Positions 6,862 through 8,092 of a stretch of 8,092 nt of DNA are shown here, piece by piece. The notes under the pieces were generated by a model, which did no database searches, was not told the DNA's origin, and saw only the letters and a list, made by a program, of their open reading frames with translations. Source of the stretch: an uncultured Oscillospiraceae bacterium (GTDB lineage: Bacteria > Bacillota > Clostridia > Oscillospirales > Ruminococcaceae); assembly GCA_910577365.1 (NCBI GenBank), contig CAJTMU010000099.1, positions 1 to 8,092 of the forward strand, written 5' to 3'. The position numbers and the translations under genes are program-made. Each line of letters starts with the position of its first letter. The first letter of the stretch is position 1.

Positions 6862-6863
6862 AC
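6836..6863 (+). promoter_or_regulatory. Divergent promoter for the small-gene operon
   Basis: TTGAAG (6836-6841) and TATAAC (6858-6863) with a 16-base spacer are the mirror image of the - strand promoter. Transcription would start near 6870 and reach the small genes at 6924, 7105 and 7325. Confidence 0.6.
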
Positions 6864-6923
6864 GAATTTATAAAAAAAAGAGATTATAAAAAATGCTCGT
6901 TAAGACATTTGGTGGATACGTAA

Positions 6924-7105
6924 ATGTTAGTTAAAACGATTATTGACAGCAAGAACGGAAAAAATGAGAAATCAACAAAATTGATTTGACCGCTGCAATG
7001 GACGGCACACGGCCCACATATCACCCCAAACTGCGCATGAGCGGCGGTGGGAGCACAGATACAACGAATCTAATAATCATACAGAAGAAGGGACGTGAGC
7101 GATAA
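6924..7105 (+). pseudogene. Small element gene 1, frameshifted
   Basis: ATG at 6924, preceded by GGTGGA (6911-6916), opens a frame starting MLVKTIIDSKNGKNEKSTK that stops after 21 codons. The frame one base earlier continues IDLTAAMDGTRPTYHPKLRM, then SGGGSTDTTNLIIIQKKGR and stops at TAA 7103-7105. One lost base, most simply an A in the run at 6977-6980, joins the two into a 60-aa protein. The 182 bases plus one give exactly 61 codons. The stop overlaps the next ATG (TAATG), an operon-style coupling that supports this reading. I do not recognise a named family. Small genes of this size are common between the repressor and recombinase of clostridial integrated elements. The function is unknown. 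Confidence 0.55.
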
Positions 7106-7276
7106 TGACAAATATGGTTGAAAAATCACACAGCAAGAGGAAACCGAAGCGAGAAGATAGTGCAGATTTTTTCCCGCTTATCCGTGGATGAGCAGGAAAA
7201 AATCTATTATATGATTAATGGCATAGAGTTTGCGGGCATAAATAAGTGTGATTCCGAGCGCTCTGAGGCGAGATAA
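7105..7276 (+). pseudogene. Small element gene 2, frameshifted twice
   Basis: ATG at 7105 overlaps the previous stop and is preceded by the purine-rich GAAGGGA. Three pieces in three frames look like one protein: MTNMVEKSH, then QQEETEAR, then KIVQIFSRLSVDEQEKIYYM and INGIEFAGINKC to TAA 7274-7276. One base lost near 7126-7132 and one near 7151-7154 restore a 57-aa protein, and 172 bases plus two equal exactly 58 codons. The last piece resembles the amphipathic helix (Leu-Ser-x-Asp/Glu-x-Gln-Glu-Lys-x-x-Tyr-Met) at the C-terminus of XRE-type regulators and of small ICE proteins. That suggests a regulator fragment or partner, but this is inference. Confidence 0.5.
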
Positions 7277-7312
7277 TAAATTGTCCAAGCTGAAACGGCA
7301 TAGAATAGGAGT

Positions 7313-7321
7313 GGAGGTGAT
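7313..7321 (+). promoter_or_regulatory. Near-perfect ribosome binding site of the 69-aa gene
   Basis: GGAGGTGAT (7313-7321) matches the full anti-Shine-Dalgarno sequence. The GGAGG core ends 7 bases before ATG 7325. It is the strongest such site in the element, consistent with a gene still translated. Confidence 0.9.
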
Positions 7322-7324
7322 ATT

Positions 7325-7534
7325 ATGGCGATAGTGAGGACAATAGTAACCAGTAAAGGGGCAACAGTACATATAAGCGACGCCGCCTTTGCAGGGGTAT
7401 CTAAGGAAGAACTGGAGCGTAGACGAAAAAAATTTTACAAAATTGCGGAAGAGATATTTATGAAAGCAGAATTGAGAAAGCTGAGTGAGGCAAATGTTGA
7501 CAACTTGGTAATCGCCGAGCATTCAAAAGAATAA
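7325..7534 (+). CDS. Intact small charged protein, 69 aa, function unknown
   Basis: The product begins MAIVRTIVTSKGATVHISD and continues with a long charged helix rich in Glu, Arg and Lys (about residues 27-55, core KEELERRRKKFYKIAEEI), then VDNLVIAEHSKE. It has no Cys, no signal peptide and no membrane segment, so it is probably cytosolic. It is the last gene of the + strand operon driven from 6836-6863 and the only small gene there without a frameshift. I do not recognise a named domain. From memory, proteins of this look often sit just upstream of large serine recombinase genes in clostridial elements, and could be a recombination directionality factor or a regulator. That role is a guess. 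Its intact frame and ideal ribosome binding site suggest that it is kept under selection or was lost from use only recently. Confidence 0.8.
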   Translation: MAIVRTIVTSKGATVHISDAAFAGVSKEELERRRKKFYKIAEEIFMKAELRKLSEANVDNLVIAEHSKE

Positions 7535-7574
7535 ACTGGGTTTACTAAAACACTGGACGTTTAAAACACTGGAC
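7535..7574 (+). repeat. Short direct repeats just after the 69-aa gene
   Basis: AAAACACTGGAC occurs twice (7547-7558 and 7563-7574) with a period of 16. A third, shorter ACTGG lies at 7535-7539, 17 bases before the second. Spacing of about one and a half helical turns is compatible with a protein-binding array or with a transposon end. No protein can be assigned. Confidence 0.7.
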
Positions 7575-8033
7575 AAGCCATACATAAAGATTATAACAAG
7601 GCTGCTGGATATATAAAAATATTTGTACAGTTGAATACCTATTGGAATCTTAACCCCAATAGTTCGGACAGCGACAGGTATTTTGTTATTATTCCTTTTA
7701 CAATGCGGTTTTACGGTTGATCAATCCGGATTTCAAAATGGACACCAAAATCAAAATAGCTTAAAATCGGATACTAAATATGAAAAGGGACGGAATCTGA
7801 AAATCAAGAGCCCGATTTGAAATGTGAAAAATCCGCATAATATTAGGAAATGTGAAGATAAAGTCTATTTTTAGCGTATCACTTTTGATATTTGCAGCAC
7901 CAAGCTTTTTCAATTATGTCACAAATGGCATATCCTACTTTGGGAATTGTGAAACTGCTTTTTTTGACAAAAATAGGTTCAGTAAAAGTTAAAGACTTGT
8001 TAAGAATTTATATGTTATAATTGGAACATAGAG
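7575..8033 (+). other. AT-rich stretch without a supported gene
   Basis: No convincing gene is seen. It contains a 7-bp hairpin, CTATTGG (7639-7645) with CCAATAG (7656-7662), without a T-run. A short frame at 7683-7820 (TTG start, 45 codons) begins with a hydrophobic run ending LLQC, like a mini lipoprotein signal, but it has poor translation signals. TTGACA lies at 7964-7969 without a good -10, and an extended -10 lies at 8013-8021. Variants of AAATCGG/AATCCG recur between 7720 and 7840. Confidence 0.6.
8013..8021 (+). promoter_or_regulatory. Extended -10 element just before the recombinase fragment
   Basis: TGTTATAAT is a TGn-TATAAT extended -10. No well-placed -35 is seen (TTGTTA at 7997-8002 is too close). 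Transcription would begin near 8028, 6 bases before the duplicated recombinase sequence. Confidence 0.35.
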
Positions 8034-8092
8034 AAAATCTTCACCTTACGATAACAGAGGTATATGAGGAGGTTGTTTCGGGCGAGAGCATT
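8034..8092 (+). pseudogene. Second, inverted recombinase segment lacking the catalytic N-terminus (runs off window)
   Basis: The sequence encodes NLHLTITEVYEEVVSGESI, identical at all 59 bases to residues about 41-59 of the recombinase at 3937-5493, but on the + strand. The preceding bases are unrelated. In frame they read TAA (8018-8020), then LEHRE, so the first 40 residues with the catalytic Ser are absent here. Possible readings are a truncated second recombinase gene, one arm of an invertible segment, or an assembly join at a repeat. The match ends only because the window ends. Confidence 0.6.

Noticed and set aside
6893..6934. ComM/YifB-like start (MLVKTFGG)
   Set aside because: Only about eight residues match and the frame stops after 13 codons. 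No further similarity is seen.
7178..7522. 114-codon - strand frame
   Set aside because: It is opposite the 69-aa gene, which has an ideal ribosome binding site and operon context. The - strand product looks like a shadow, with no start signals.
7683..7820. Mini lipoprotein (TTG start, LLQC)
   Set aside because: The start codon and ribosome binding site are poor, the composition after the Cys is low-complexity Gln/Asn, and a competing frame covers the same bases.
1..8092. CRISPR array, tRNA, rRNA, known riboswitch
   Set aside because: No regularly spaced repeats of CRISPR size, no cloverleaf and no recognisable riboswitch core were seen on either strand by eye.

Overview
The window looks like a low-to-mid GC Firmicute of the Clostridia, probably a gut Ruminococcus/Oscillospiraceae relative. 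This is inferred from strong AGGAGG-type ribosome binding sites, sigma-A promoters of the TTGAAA/TATAAT kind, a CUT1-type sugar-binding protein, a MATE exporter, a YaaH/SleL-like GH18 spore enzyme remnant and a Clostridia-type large serine recombinase. Species cannot be assigned from the sequence alone.

Layout. (1) 2-3034 is ordinary chromosome on the + strand: the 3' part of a carbohydrate-binding lipoprotein gene with a strong terminator, then a MATE family transporter with its own near-consensus promoter. (2) 3035-3492 has no convincing gene. It holds a plausible but orphan promoter, a coding-like remnant without a start codon, and a perfect 18-bp inverted repeat. (3) 3493-3933 (- strand) is the C-terminal end of a GH18 cortex-lytic-type gene, cut off at about 3925-3933. 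(4) Its upstream neighbour on the same strand, with the stop codon three bases away, is an intact 518-aa large serine recombinase. I read the junction as one end of an integrated element sitting inside the GH18 gene. (5) 5584-7534 is the element's regulatory module: ImmA/IrrE-type peptidase and XRE repressor on the - strand, a symmetrical divergent promoter/operator at 6779-6863, and three small genes on the + strand. (6) 7535-8033 is AT-rich and mostly gene-free, with short direct repeats. (7) The last 59 bases are an exact inverted copy of recombinase codons 41-59.

The most notable point is uneven decay. The XRE gene has two internal stops. The ImmA gene has lost its catalytic glutamate and carries two one-base frameshifts. 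Two small genes carry one and two frameshifts. The recombinase and the last small gene (69 aa) are intact. A decayed element that keeps its recombinase inside a spore-enzyme gene resembles the 'skin' type of intervening element, which is excised to rebuild a sporulation gene. The other half of the GH18 gene is not in the window, so this remains a hypothesis. Plain decay after insertion is the alternative.
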